64,000 bases of DNA from a virus, in IMG/VR virus record IMGVR_UViG_3300036884_000495, positions 1-64,000 of that record, one strand, 5' to 3'. The notes under the pieces are model-generated. The model was given only the letters and a program-made list of their open reading frames with translations, had not been told where the DNA came from and searched no databases. Both the position numbers and the translations under genes were made by a program. Shown piece after piece: positions 22,196-30,998 of the stretch. Positions within the stretch are counted from its first letter, which is position 1. Each line of letters opens with the position of its first letter.

Positions 22196-22228
22196 GAGGA
22201 CCTGCCGGGTTTTATCCGGCGGGTCTTC
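22196..22228 (+). terminator. Hairpin between promoter and baseplate genes
   Basis: A 13-bp stem including G-T pairs (22196-22208 with 22216-22228), with core GACCTGCCGG/CCGGCGGGTC and a 7-nt loop, is followed by ATCTTTGTGG. It may be a weak terminator giving a short RNA of about 65 nt from 22166, or an attenuator for the tail operon. Confidence 0.55.
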
Positions 22229-22252
22229 ATCTTTGTGGTGTAGAATCCTTCT

Positions 22253-22912
22253 GTGGCCATCGATATCCAGACGGTACATCCGCAGAACAGCATTCCAGTC
22301 ACAAGCACGGTGATGATCTTGTTGGGCGGTCTGCGCGCCCTCGACGTCACAGGCGAGGACTTTCGTAGCGTCGATACCGTCTACATCAATGACATGGAAA
22401 GCCCTGATGTCATCGTCGTCAGCCCCACAAGACTGTACGCGCAGCTACCTCCAAGCCTGCAGCAGAACCCAGACGTACAGAGCATCACGGTGCTGAGCCG
22501 TCAACTTACGCTCACAGCTAGTAGCGTGCTGCGTTTCGTTCTGGGGGATACCCCCAGTGCGGTGACGGGGATGCTTCGCCTGATGCAGCTCTTTGTGAAG
22601 CTGCTTCTGAGTGAGCCCGAGAGCGACATCTTCAATCGGGCTCTGGGCGGTGGTCTTCTTCGCTACGTGGGCGCCACGTTTGGAAGCGATGAAGGAGACG
22701 CCATACGTACCAACGCCGTCATCGCCGTGAACTCGGTCGCCAAACAGATCGTATCCATTCAGAGTCGTTTAGGCACTCTCCCGCGGGATGAGCGCCTTCT
22801 AAGCGCAAAGATGCTCGGTGCGACGTTCTCTCGCGCAAGTACTACGATGTTTTTGAGCATCGAGTTGATGAACCAACTCGGTATACCCGCACGCCTCAAC
22901 TTGGAGCTGTAG
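22253..22912 (+). CDS. Tail/baseplate-associated protein
   Basis: 219 aa from GTG 22253. TAGAAT ends 6 nt upstream and there is no Shine-Dalgarno, so the mRNA may be leaderless. The first 85 residues look like an immunoglobulin-type beta domain (VTSTVMILLGG, YINDMESPDVIVVSPTRLYAQLP); the rest is helical (FVKLLLSEPESDIF, AVNSVAKQIVSIQSRLG). The following baseplate-J gene starts directly at its stop. The position fits a baseplate or tail-wedge partner; no family is named. Confidence 0.65.
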   Translation: MAIDIQTVHPQNSIPVTSTVMILLGGLRALDVTGEDFRSVDTVYINDMESPDVIVVSPTRLYAQLPPSLQQNPDVQSITVLSRQLTLTASSVLRFVLGDTPSAVTGMLRLMQLFVKLLLSEPESDIFNRALGGGLLRYVGATFGSDEGDAIRTNAVIAVNSVAKQIVSIQSRLGTLPRDERLLSAKMLGATFSRASTTMFLSIELMNQLGIPARLNLEL

Positions 22913-25900
22913 ATGGCAATTCGTGACCTTGAAGCATTCATGCGCCAGTCGGCGGCGAACTACGATTCGAACCTCGATACGACGCCAGGGTCGCCGTTCG
23001 ATACCAAGGTCATGCAGCCGCTCATACAGCGCCTGGGTATCGACCCGTTCTCCGTGGACCTGCAGACGTTCGTGGTGGAGCGCCTTCGGCAGGCTTATCC
23101 GAAGTTGGCGACGAACGAGGGTGACAACATCAATGACCTTCTGGTCAAGCCCGCGACGCTTCTGTGGGATCCCATCATCCGTGAGATCAACAGGGTAAAG
23201 CGCAGCCTCTCTTTTCAAGACCCCACCACGCTGACGAACGACGAAGCGGATAGCTTGGGCGGCAACTTCTTCACGGCGCGGGAGACCGGAGCATTCTCGC
23301 GGGGCGTGGCGCGCATCTACTTTGCAAGCCCACAGCAGGTCACCGTCACCCAGAACAACTTCGTGACGTCGAACACGGGGCTTGTGTACTTCCCCACATC
23401 CATACAGAGCATACGCAGCCAGGAGATGCTCCTGAACATCGATGCGAGCGGCGCGTACTACTTCGACATCGCGGTGATAGCGAGCAACCCAGGGCAGGCC
23501 TACGATGTCAGCACGAATAGCCTGACCGCGGTGGCCAACCTGCCTGCCGCAATTCGCGTGACCAACCTCGCCCGCTTCCAGGGAGGCCTCGACGAGGAAT
23601 CACCTACGGACTACGCAGCACGCTTGAATCAAAGCCTAGGCGAAAAGAGCCTGGTGACTTTGCGTGGTATCGCTGCCAAGTTGCTTGAGGGTTTTCCCAG
23701 CATCAACCGTCTGAATGCCATTGGGTTCAATGACCCGGAGATGCAACGGGATGTCATCAAAGGCGGGGGTACCGGGCCGATCATAGCCTCGGGTATCGCA
23801 GGGAGCGCCATCAGTGACGGGCGGGCGCAGTCGCGCACAACGCGATTTACAACGACAGAAGCAAACTTCGACTTGCTCGTTGGCGCGGGTACCGACTTTG
23901 TTCTGACTGTAGTCAGCGCGGCGGCAGGTACAGCGGCAGTAGTCGACTTGGACGTCGCCGGCGTCGTAGACCAGAACACCATTGATGTCACAACGTCTTC
24001 TCTCATCTTGGCGCGGACGAACATCGCATGGACGTTGCGCCAGAAGTCCCTCACACTCAGTTCTATTCCGGGCGGCATCTTGTTCCCTAATACGGCGAAC
24101 GGCCAGCTCACAGTTCCGAGCGGCACTATCCACATCGGCGGTGCGTACGACACGTATGTTCGTGAGTCGAGCTTCGACGACGCCACGATGGTCCTGCAAA
24201 CGGTTGTAGACGACCAACCGGCTCTTTCGGGTACGCGGCTTCTTGTGACGGACAATACGGGTGGCGGCATAACAGGCACATCGCTCCTCTCCCTGGCGGA
24301 CTACACCTTCGACACCAACTACATCAGCGGGGATACCACCGATGTTTTGTTGGGGATCGCGGAGTACGAGGGCTACGCCCTCCAAGTTCAGGACGGCCCC
24401 AACGCAGGGACGTATCGCGTGCTGGAGTACTTCCCAGGGACGACCGCAGGCGATCAGCCATCCCTGCGCATCGACGGCTCACTCGCCGTGACCTCGCTTG
24501 TTCCCGTGCAGTGGAAGCTGTCTGTGGCAATCTACGTCGACCTCGTGGAACCGAAGGAGACGCGTGTTTCGGGTGGCGACTTGGTGATGACCCAGGGCAC
24601 GAACATCATCACTACCGCAGGTGGCATCGACTTCAGCGCTTTTGGCGTCGCAAAGGGGGACATACTGCGCGTACAGGACGGGCCCAATGCTTCCGACTAC
24701 GCGCTGGTGGCGGACCCCCTTGCGCCTATCTTCGCGACGCTGCAACTTGATCGCACGGCACCCTTCTCCAGTGCGGACACGCGATACACCATCTTCCGTT
24801 CGGAGGCGGTCGCGCTGCAAACGCCGTTTGTGCGTATCAAGACCATCGAGATCCTCGACGCCACAACGCAACCCCAAGGCAGCTACATCCCGTATGCAAA
24901 GCCTGTCGACATCCAGAGCCGCTCCTTTCAGAACCCTGCGCGCGGCGTGAAGCATGACTTCCGCGAGGCACGCGTAGGCCTTGTAAGTGCGCCTGCCAAC
25001 GAAGTGACGAAGACGTTTGTAGTCACGCTGTCCACGAACACGCTGGCTTTCTACATCCCGATACTGCCTACGCCCAACTTCAGTATCGTGCTTCCAGCCG
25101 GCAGTTACCTAGTGGCGGACTTGGTGGCGGCAATCAACAGTGCGGTACTCGCCGCGACAGGGACACTTCCGGGCATCGCAGTACAACTCACAGATTTGCT
25201 ATTCGGTATCCGGCCTGTGGGCAATGGCTTCGCGGCGATCACCGGGGGCAACGCAATGTCGACACTGTTCGGCGGCGTGGACCTGCGTACCACCGCGGAT
25301 ATCAGAACAGACGAGGGCGACGCCGTGAACTATTGGTGGGACACGCTGTCCCCCACCATTGACTTCACAACGGGCCTGGACGTCATTCAAGTAATTGATG
25401 GTCGTGACGTAGGCTTCTACCAGGGGCCGTTCCTCACTGATGTCGTGTACGGGACTCCAGTCTCCCGCGCTTTGATGGTGGGTGCGGACTTCACCTCAGT
25501 CAGGACAGGCGGCGGTACATACTTCGCCCCGGACGCTCACCGACACGTGCTCGTAGGCGCGCGCTCTATTGGCAGTGCACGTGTGTACTTCTTGGAGCCC
25601 ACAACCTTCGAGGTGAACGCCGATACGGTCTTCTCGCTCGATACGGGAGCCACGGGCATCGCGGAGTTCGTGCCGGACCCCACGATGGAGTACCAGCAGA
25701 TTCCGCCACGCCCAAACGGTGTAACCCCAAAAGACGGGACGTCCACTACGGGCGGCACTGTATTCACCAGCGCAGGGCAGGACTTTCTGCTCTCTGGTAT
25801 CAACATCGGCGACAATCTGTACATCGAAACGCAACCCCTGACGGGGGCTCTTGCGCAGACGCTGTACTACGTTGCGAACCTGGCGGGCACCACGCTCATT

Positions 25901-27025
25901 TATGGCATCGATGATGGGCCTGACCGCACGCTGGTTTTCGTGCGCGACGATCCCTCTCTCGCAGCCGACCAAGTATCGACGGCAAGCGTGCTTGAGCAGA
26001 TCAACGCCTCTATCGGCCTAAGCGTCGCGAGCTACGACAGCAATGGGCGTGTCACCTTTCAGACGGCGCTGGCTTTTGTTATTCGCGCATCCAGTACGTG
26101 CCTTCCGTACCTTCTGGGGGACGTTCTGGGATATGCGGGGCCGAAGGCGTTCAACGCGTCCGATACATCGAACGAGTCACCGCACTACGTGGATAGCGGC
26201 TACATAATCAGCGGTGTCGGGCAGACGACGCTTACTGTCCTTACCGCGTTCGCATCGACAGATACGAACTGGCCGGCCACAATCTCCGGCGAGACATTTA
26301 CGGTCACGCGCAAGGGCGTGCAGCGAATCAATACAACGGCAATGGCAGCGCAGACGGCAGAAGCCAGCCTGTACTACTTCGACGTGCAGCTTGTGAGCCA
26401 AGGCACCGGCGACTTCTGGAACATCGCCGCCAGCCAGCAGATGACAGCAGCCGGCTACAAGGCGGACGGCTACTACCTGACGGTGGCGGATTCCGACCTC
26501 ACGTTCAGCACGAACGAGCGCCCGACGCTGGTGATGTCCCGCTCTATCCTTGAACAAGGCGTGGACGACGACCCGCGGAACGCGACCTACCTCACGGGGC
26601 AGAGCGTACAAATCAGCTACGACCGATCCGGCATTGTGAGCGACGTGCAGAACTTCCTGCTGGCGGAAACGGAGCGTACGGTCTGTGCGAGCCCTCTCTC
26701 ACGGCACCTGATTCCGCACTTCGTACGCTTTGACCTCGAGTACTTCGGCGGCAGCACCGAGGATATCGTGAGTAAGGACGTCAATACTTACATCCAACAG
26801 GTCTACCCGGTGGACGGCTTGAACGCCTCACAGCTCGTACAAATCTGCTGCAAACGCGGGGCTACGAAGGTGACCAACCCAATCACCATGCTCGCAATCG
26901 TGCACTACGTGGACCGCACAGTCTACGCACAGCGCTCGCAGAACACGCTGCGCACAGGGCGCTTGAATGCGTTCGTGCCAGACGCCGTGAACATCACAAG
27001 GAACATCTCAGGGAGCGGGCTGTGA
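22913..27025 (+). CDS. Baseplate-J-like wedge protein, very long (1370 aa)
   Basis: The N-terminal 300 residues follow the baseplate J/gp47 pattern: helical start, a beta part with VTVTQNNFVTSNTGLVYFP, and the helical GGLDEESPTDYAARLNQSLG. The C-terminal 150 residues (LSRHLIPHFVRFDLEYFGG, VDGLNASQLVQICCKRGATK) also suit such a protein. Between them lie inserted beta modules that repeat a theme, including VQDGPNAGTYRVLEY (about 490), VQDGPNASDYALVAD (about 585) and VIDGRDVGFYQG (about 825). Typical family members are 300-500 aa. Baseplate J proteins form the wedge around the tail hub, usual in contractile tails. Confidence 0.75.
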   Translation: MAIRDLEAFMRQSAANYDSNLDTTPGSPFDTKVMQPLIQRLGIDPFSVDLQTFVVERLRQAYPKLATNEGDNINDLLVKPATLLWDPIIREINRVKRSLSFQDPTTLTNDEADSLGGNFFTARETGAFSRGVARIYFASPQQVTVTQNNFVTSNTGLVYFPTSIQSIRSQEMLLNIDASGAYYFDIAVIASNPGQAYDVSTNSLTAVANLPAAIRVTNLARFQGGLDEESPTDYAARLNQSLGEKSLVTLRGIAAKLLEGFPSINRLNAIGFNDPEMQRDVIKGGGTGPIIASGIAGSAISDGRAQSRTTRFTTTEANFDLLVGAGTDFVLTVVSAAAGTAAVVDLDVAGVVDQNTIDVTTSSLILARTNIAWTLRQKSLTLSSIPGGILFPNTANGQLTVPSGTIHIGGAYDTYVRESSFDDATMVLQTVVDDQPALSGTRLLVTDNTGGGITGTSLLSLADYTFDTNYISGDTTDVLLGIAEYEGYALQVQDGPNAGTYRVLEYFPGTTAGDQPSLRIDGSLAVTSLVPVQWKLSVAIYVDLVEPKETRVSGGDLVMTQGTNIITTAGGIDFSAFGVAKGDILRVQDGPNASDYALVADPLAPIFATLQLDRTAPFSSADTRYTIFRSEAVALQTPFVRIKTIEILDATTQPQGSYIPYAKPVDIQSRSFQNPARGVKHDFREARVGLVSAPANEVTKTFVVTLSTNTLAFYIPILPTPNFSIVLPAGSYLVADLVAAINSAVLAATGTLPGIAVQLTDLLFGIRPVGNGFAAITGGNAMSTLFGGVDLRTTADIRTDEGDAVNYWWDTLSPTIDFTTGLDVIQVIDGRDVGFYQGPFLTDVVYGTPVSRALMVGADFTSVRTGGGTYFAPDAHRHVLVGARSIGSARVYFLEPTTFEVNADTVFSLDTGATGIAEFVPDPTMEYQQIPPRPNGVTPKDGTSTTGGTVFTSAGQDFLLSGINIGDNLYIETQPLTGALAQTLYYVANLAGTTLIYGIDDGPDRTLVFVRDDPSLAADQVSTASVLEQINASIGLSVASYDSNGRVTFQTALAFVIRASSTCLPYLLGDVLGYAGPKAFNASDTSNESPHYVDSGYIISGVGQTTLTVLTAFASTDTNWPATISGETFTVTRKGVQRINTTAMAAQTAEASLYYFDVQLVSQGTGDFWNIAASQQMTAAGYKADGYYLTVADSDLTFSTNERPTLVMSRSILEQGVDDDPRNATYLTGQSVQISYDRSGIVSDVQNFLLAETERTVCASPLSRHLIPHFVRFDLEYFGGSTEDIVSKDVNTYIQQVYPVDGLNASQLVQICCKRGATKVTNPITMLAIVHYVDRTVYAQRSQNTLRTGRLNAFVPDAVNITRNISGSGL

Positions 27026-27027
27026 CG

Positions 27028-27402
27028 TCAGCGACAGGCGCCAATCACGTCGTCGTCGAGAGGGATACTCCGCATAAGTTCACCCGCTTCTACGATCAGC
27101 CCGCTATGCGGGTTCAGGAGAAGGCGACAGGACAGGCAACGAAGAAGTGCCCTCGGCGTCGGCGAGCCTTCTACCCAGGTAACGCCCGCACCGCGCACGC
27201 CACCCAGAAACTCACGAACCATGTCGCTGCTGCATGTTGGGCAGCGAAACTGTCGGTAGAAGGCGGCGTCAGCTACGGCAGCTGGTGCGATTTCGTCCTT
27301 GTGTCCCTGTATTGCAAGGCGCGCGAGCTCGGGGTCCAACTCCTGAATGACTCCCCGGCGCTTCACGAAGTCCGCAAACGAGGTTCCCTTCTTCATAGGC
27401 AT
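27028..27402 (-). CDS. Zinc-ribbon protein encoded antisense within the tail operon
   Basis: 124 aa on the minus strand between two rightward tail genes. The sequence is protein-like: helical KGTSFADFVKRRGVIQELDPE, then RCPTCSS and CLSCRLLLN giving a four-Cys ribbon. The overlapping plus-strand frame (27022-27429) is Arg/His-rich and shadow-like. No clear ribosome site is seen before the ATG at 27402. Function unknown; small zinc ribbons of this kind often bind nucleic acids. Confidence 0.6.
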   Translation of the reverse strand: MPMKKGTSFADFVKRRGVIQELDPELARLAIQGHKDEIAPAAVADAAFYRQFRCPTCSSDMVREFLGGVRGAGVTWVEGSPTPRALLRCLSCRLLLNPHSGLIVEAGELMRSIPLDDDVIGACR

Positions 27403-27419
27403 CACGCGAGGATAACAGC

Positions 27420-29345
27420 ATGGCCATAAGCGCGCTACTCCAGTTCACACAGGGCACAAATGTGGGCGCGCAGGGCTGCGCCCTCGTGGTCACTGCGGGC
27501 ACGCCTGTGGTCATACGAAACTCCAACAACATCAGCACGCAGTCGTACCGCCTTGAGCTTTGCTACGCGCCACCGGGATCTACGTACGCCTTCACCCCCG
27601 GTACCACCGCCCCCACTATTCTGGCACAAAGCAACGGTGCCCCAAGCTTTTCTTTCACGCCCGACGTGGCGGGTTGTTATCGCTTTCGACTGACGGTATG
27701 GAACGGCTTCGGCTACACGGGGCAGCCGGATGTTGACATCCGCAATATCGGCATCGTCTTCGCTAACGGCCTTATCGCGCCCTCGTATCAGAAGTTCCCA
27801 GATCCCTTGCCCCTTCCAGGAACAGTGCTGCCCGGCGCAAAGCCAGGTGAGTTGAACTTCGGTGGGCAGCCTTATGGATGGCAGGGAGATGGAGATCCTT
27901 CGCGCCCGCTGCTGTACCAGGCCCTGCAAGCGATCGGCAGTGGTGGCGGGGGTGGTAGTGTATCGGTTACCGAGCCGCTCGCAGGCGATGGTACGTCAGA
28001 TAGCCCCCTGAGCCTGTCCATAGGGGGTATCTCGCACTCACTGCTCGGCGGGCTTAGCGGCGACGACCATACGGCGTACCTGCGCACCGACGGAATGCGG
28101 CTGGCAACAGGTACGATGGGCATGGACGGCAACCGCATTACAGGTGTCGGGGACCCCACCGACGGAAGCGACGCCACAAATAGGGCGTATGTTGCCGCGT
28201 TCGTTCAGGCGTGGGTGGAAGCAGATTACTTGGCAGACACACCCCTCGGCCCGACATACGCGGGTGAGGTAACGGTGGGTGGTGTCACAACGAGCCTTTC
28301 CCTCCTTTTACTGACAGCCGAAGCAGACGCAAGTAACAACGGCTTATGGCTAACAGGGCCGCTTGACTGGGTGCGCCCTTCTGTGTTTGCGGCAGGATCC
28401 CACGCAGCTGCGCGCTACTTATTCATAAAGGGAGACATGTATGCGGGCACGGGCTGGGTCTGTACGGCAGCCGCAGGCATGGATGTCATCGGCGTCAATG
28501 AACTTCACTGGCTTCAATTTGCACCTGGAGGGGTCCCCATAGGCAGTGGACCGAACACGGTGTACACGAGCAACGGGGAACACAATTCGTGGTCATCGGA
28601 CATTCAAGTCGCCAGCCTCACGATCACGAATGGCTACGGGGGTGCGCTGAATTCCCCAGGGGGCTCACTCACGGTAACCGTGCAAGGGAACGATGTACTT
28701 GTACTCACCAAGTACTCCGCTCTTTTGTCTGCGATGAATCTCACGCAGTTCTCGTCCTACTTCTCGGGCGCACCAAGCACCTCACAAGTTGAACATGCGG
28801 CGTTTCAGGGTGCGACAGTCCTCTCTCCTGTGAGCATCGAAGCGCGCCAGCAGACTACCGCCGTAAGCAGCCTCGCCTACGTAGACCACCCCATTCAGCA
28901 CTGCACCCAACACACGCAGATTCGTGTAGCTGGCAGTGCATCCAGCTTCACCATCAGCCCGTTCGAGATTGCATCGGGTATAGCGTATGCGGGCACGGTT
29001 CGGATCACGCGTGCGTCTTTTGCCACGGGCACAGGGGCAGATCACTTCCAGCACTATGCTGCCGTGACTCTGGGCTTCAACTGTAGTTATCTTGATGGTA
29101 TTCAGTTGGGCTCGATGGCTAACGACCAGACGACCCCGGTCGCTAGCGATTTTGTGCGTATGCAACCAGGGGGCAACACGTGGGACGCCCACGTACTACG
29201 CCAAGTTGCCGCGAGCTCCCCATATAGCGCCTGGTCGTCCACAATTACGAGCGGGGTACCCGCGCTTACTCTCACGTTCTACGAGCTTGGGGTAGTTAGC
29301 GTGTTCGACTTCTACTGGGAATTCTCCGCCATCACGATGCCGTAG
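27420..29345 (+). CDS. Tail-fibre-like protein
   Basis: 641 aa, ATG with GAGGAT upstream. The N-terminal 130 residues resemble a beta-sandwich (YRLELCYAPPGSTYAFTPG). A Gly-rich linker (SGGGGGSVSV, about 178) is followed by the fibre motif LLGGLSGDDHTAYLRTDGMR (about 207-226) and VGDPTDGSDATNRAYV (about 243-258), which occur in trimeric fibres where shafts meet attachment domains. The C-terminal part is a beta-rich receptor-type domain. It likely takes part in host recognition. Confidence 0.75.
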   Translation: MAISALLQFTQGTNVGAQGCALVVTAGTPVVIRNSNNISTQSYRLELCYAPPGSTYAFTPGTTAPTILAQSNGAPSFSFTPDVAGCYRFRLTVWNGFGYTGQPDVDIRNIGIVFANGLIAPSYQKFPDPLPLPGTVLPGAKPGELNFGGQPYGWQGDGDPSRPLLYQALQAIGSGGGGGSVSVTEPLAGDGTSDSPLSLSIGGISHSLLGGLSGDDHTAYLRTDGMRLATGTMGMDGNRITGVGDPTDGSDATNRAYVAAFVQAWVEADYLADTPLGPTYAGEVTVGGVTTSLSLLLLTAEADASNNGLWLTGPLDWVRPSVFAAGSHAAARYLFIKGDMYAGTGWVCTAAAGMDVIGVNELHWLQFAPGGVPIGSGPNTVYTSNGEHNSWSSDIQVASLTITNGYGGALNSPGGSLTVTVQGNDVLVLTKYSALLSAMNLTQFSSYFSGAPSTSQVEHAAFQGATVLSPVSIEARQQTTAVSSLAYVDHPIQHCTQHTQIRVAGSASSFTISPFEIASGIAYAGTVRITRASFATGTGADHFQHYAAVTLGFNCSYLDGIQLGSMANDQTTPVASDFVRMQPGGNTWDAHVLRQVAASSPYSAWSSTITSGVPALTLTFYELGVVSVFDFYWEFSAITMP

Positions 29346-29354
29346 GGGGTGCGT

Positions 29355-29900
29355 ATGCTGGGCGGCTCCTCTGACGTTGGCGACTTGTTGGTGCGTAAGT
29401 GGGTGCGTGATGTTCGCCCTGCGCGCACCTTTGACTTCGGCATGGGCGGCGGCAAGTACGGGGAGATGGTGCACACGATATACCCCGCCGCAAAAGTCTT
29501 TGGCTGTGATACGTGTTACCTCTCCGTAGAGGCCATGAAGATTCTTCATCGCTACGACACTTCTTTTCACAGTGACCTGCGCGAGGAGGTACATGCCGCC
29601 GTTGCGCAGTCTTGTGACCTGTGGGTGTTCGGCGATGTGCTCACACAGATCCCGAAGGAGGATCTTTCGCGTGTATGGGCTGCCGCAAATCTAGGCCCTC
29701 GCCGCATCCTCGTGACCGTGCCTATCGGTGCATGCCTACGCCGCACGTTGTACCCAGAGGAGCAAGAGGTACAACAGTGGAGTTGTACCCTTGACGACGT
29801 GTACGCGTGGCCGCTGCGCATCTTGGCGGTATGTGACCTACAAGCGTCTACGACACAATCTAGTCTGCACGTGCTTGCAGAAACACGGCAGGGCGTATAA
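29355..29900 (+). CDS. SAM-dependent methyltransferase-like protein
   Basis: 181 aa, ATG 29355 with AGGGGG upstream (GTG at 29349 is an alternative). Residues about 25-55 show the class I Rossmann start FDFGMGGGKYGEMVH, then VFGCD as the acidic end of strand 2. The middle (CDLWVFGDVLTQIPKED) fits strand 4. Substrate is unknown. Its place next to a fibre gene raises the possibility that it modifies a virion protein or a host molecule, but this is inference. Confidence 0.65.
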   Translation: MLGGSSDVGDLLVRKWVRDVRPARTFDFGMGGGKYGEMVHTIYPAAKVFGCDTCYLSVEAMKILHRYDTSFHSDLREEVHAAVAQSCDLWVFGDVLTQIPKEDLSRVWAAANLGPRRILVTVPIGACLRRTLYPEEQEVQQWSCTLDDVYAWPLRILAVCDLQASTTQSSLHVLAETRQGV

Positions 29901-29932
29901 GCCTAGTGGTACATTCTGGAAAAGGAGTTTGC

Positions 29933-30187
29933 ATGAAAAACCTATCGATTCAACAGTTCGCAATCTTGGGCGCGGTCATCATCGCGATCATAGCCAGCCT
30001 CACGGTCTTGGTCGTCACGGGGCACATGGACCCGTCGATGCTGAAGACGGTCATCGTTGGCATCATGGCGTGGTTGATCCCATCGCCGGCCATCAACCCC
30101 GCGTCGCAGCCGATAGCCTCTGGGGTCATTACTTCTCCCTTTGGCGCCGAGACGGTCCATGTGATCACAAAAGAGGGTGACAAGTGA
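29933..30187 (+). CDS. Holin-like membrane protein
   Basis: 84 aa, ATG with AAAGGAG upstream. Two hydrophobic segments (FAILGAVIIAIIASLTVLVV, residues about 9-28; and LKTVIVGIMAWLI, about 37-49) are separated by a short loop; the C-terminus is polar. Size, topology and linkage to a lipoprotein and a protease fit a class II holin. Coupled to the next gene by GTGA. Confidence 0.6.
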   Translation: MKNLSIQQFAILGAVIIAIIASLTVLVVTGHMDPSMLKTVIVGIMAWLIPSPAINPASQPIASGVITSPFGAETVHVITKEGDK

Positions 30188-30702
30188 TTCGCGCCGTCGC
30201 CCTCTTCGCAGTGTTGCTTTTCGTCACGCTCTCGACAGGCTGCGGGATGACCGTTCAACAGGTCGCCAATGCGGACGTCGTTATTTCTGCAGGTGTGGTC
30301 TCTGCCGCCCAAGCGCTCTGGCCGTCCATCTACTCGCTGATTCCCGCCGCGGATCAGGTGCAAGCTCAGAAAGACTTCAATGTGGCGCTCCTTACTGTGA
30401 GCACACAGGCTGCTGTTGTTCAAGACGGCGTTACCATGCTGTCTACGACGGACTTGCTGAAGCAGCTCGCGCTTCTGGATGATGCCATCATGAAGATCGT
30501 CAATCTTGTGAATGCCTTCAGAAACCTATCGCCTGATCCTCTCATCCAGAAGTCAATCAGGCAGTTGAATGACAAGTGCGCTGGCGCGCACAACATGGCA
30601 GTCGCCATGAAGATTAAGGCGGCCTCGGGCGCCTCGCACACGGAACTGCGCCACATGGCGGTCGCACTGAACGCCGAAGTTACGCAGGGCATGGCGCTAT
30701 GA
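30184..30702 (+). CDS. Predicted lipoprotein, spanin-like position
   Basis: 172 aa from a GTG overlapping the previous stop. The N-terminus is a lipoprotein signal (VALFAVLLFVTLSTGC, lipobox Cys20). The mature part is helical and Ala/Val-rich (NVALLTVSTQAAVVQDGV, LLKQLALLDDAIMKIVNLV). An outer-membrane lipoprotein after a holin-like gene recalls an outer spanin, but it is long and lacks the Pro-rich linker, so the role is uncertain. Confidence 0.65.
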   Translation: MIRAVALFAVLLFVTLSTGCGMTVQQVANADVVISAGVVSAAQALWPSIYSLIPAADQVQAQKDFNVALLTVSTQAAVVQDGVTMLSTTDLLKQLALLDDAIMKIVNLVNAFRNLSPDPLIQKSIRQLNDKCAGAHNMAVAMKIKAASGASHTELRHMAVALNAEVTQGMAL

Positions 30703-30998
30703 GGTACTTTTTCCTACTGGCATTCCTGTCGCTCAACTTGGCGATGGACTGCGCCCCAACGCCGCCCCCCGCGCCGCCCCCAAGCAAGTACACGTGCTCG
30801 GATGTAGCACTGAACCTCGCCAGCGTTGAAGGCGGCACGTGTGCAGACGCTGACGGCATCCTGTACTCGAAGCCAAACAAGAAGGGCGAGCTGTACGTCG
30901 ACACGTGTAGTAGCGCGCTGTCGATTCATGTGCCTGTTCCCCTCACTTGCCTAGCAACCGCAAAGACGTGCGCAGGAGCGAAACAATGTCGACCCTAA
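30699..30998 (+). CDS. Exported Pro/Cys-rich protein
   Basis: 99 aa, start overlapping the previous stop (ATGA). A signal peptide (RYFFLLAFLSLNLA) is followed by DCAPTPPPAPPPSKY, a Pro-rich stretch, and eight Cys residues overall. The Cys after the signal may be a degenerate lipobox. A periplasmic or outer-membrane role in lysis or exclusion is possible. Confidence 0.6.
   Translation: MRYFFLLAFLSLNLAMDCAPTPPPAPPPSKYTCSDVALNLASVEGGTCADADGILYSKPNKKGELYVDTCSSALSIHVPVPLTCLATAKTCAGAKQCRP

Noticed and set aside
27022-27429. Plus-strand frame with a GTGA overlap after the baseplate-J gene
   Set aside because: The product is Arg/His-rich and unlike a folded protein, while the minus frame gives a zinc-ribbon protein with normal composition.
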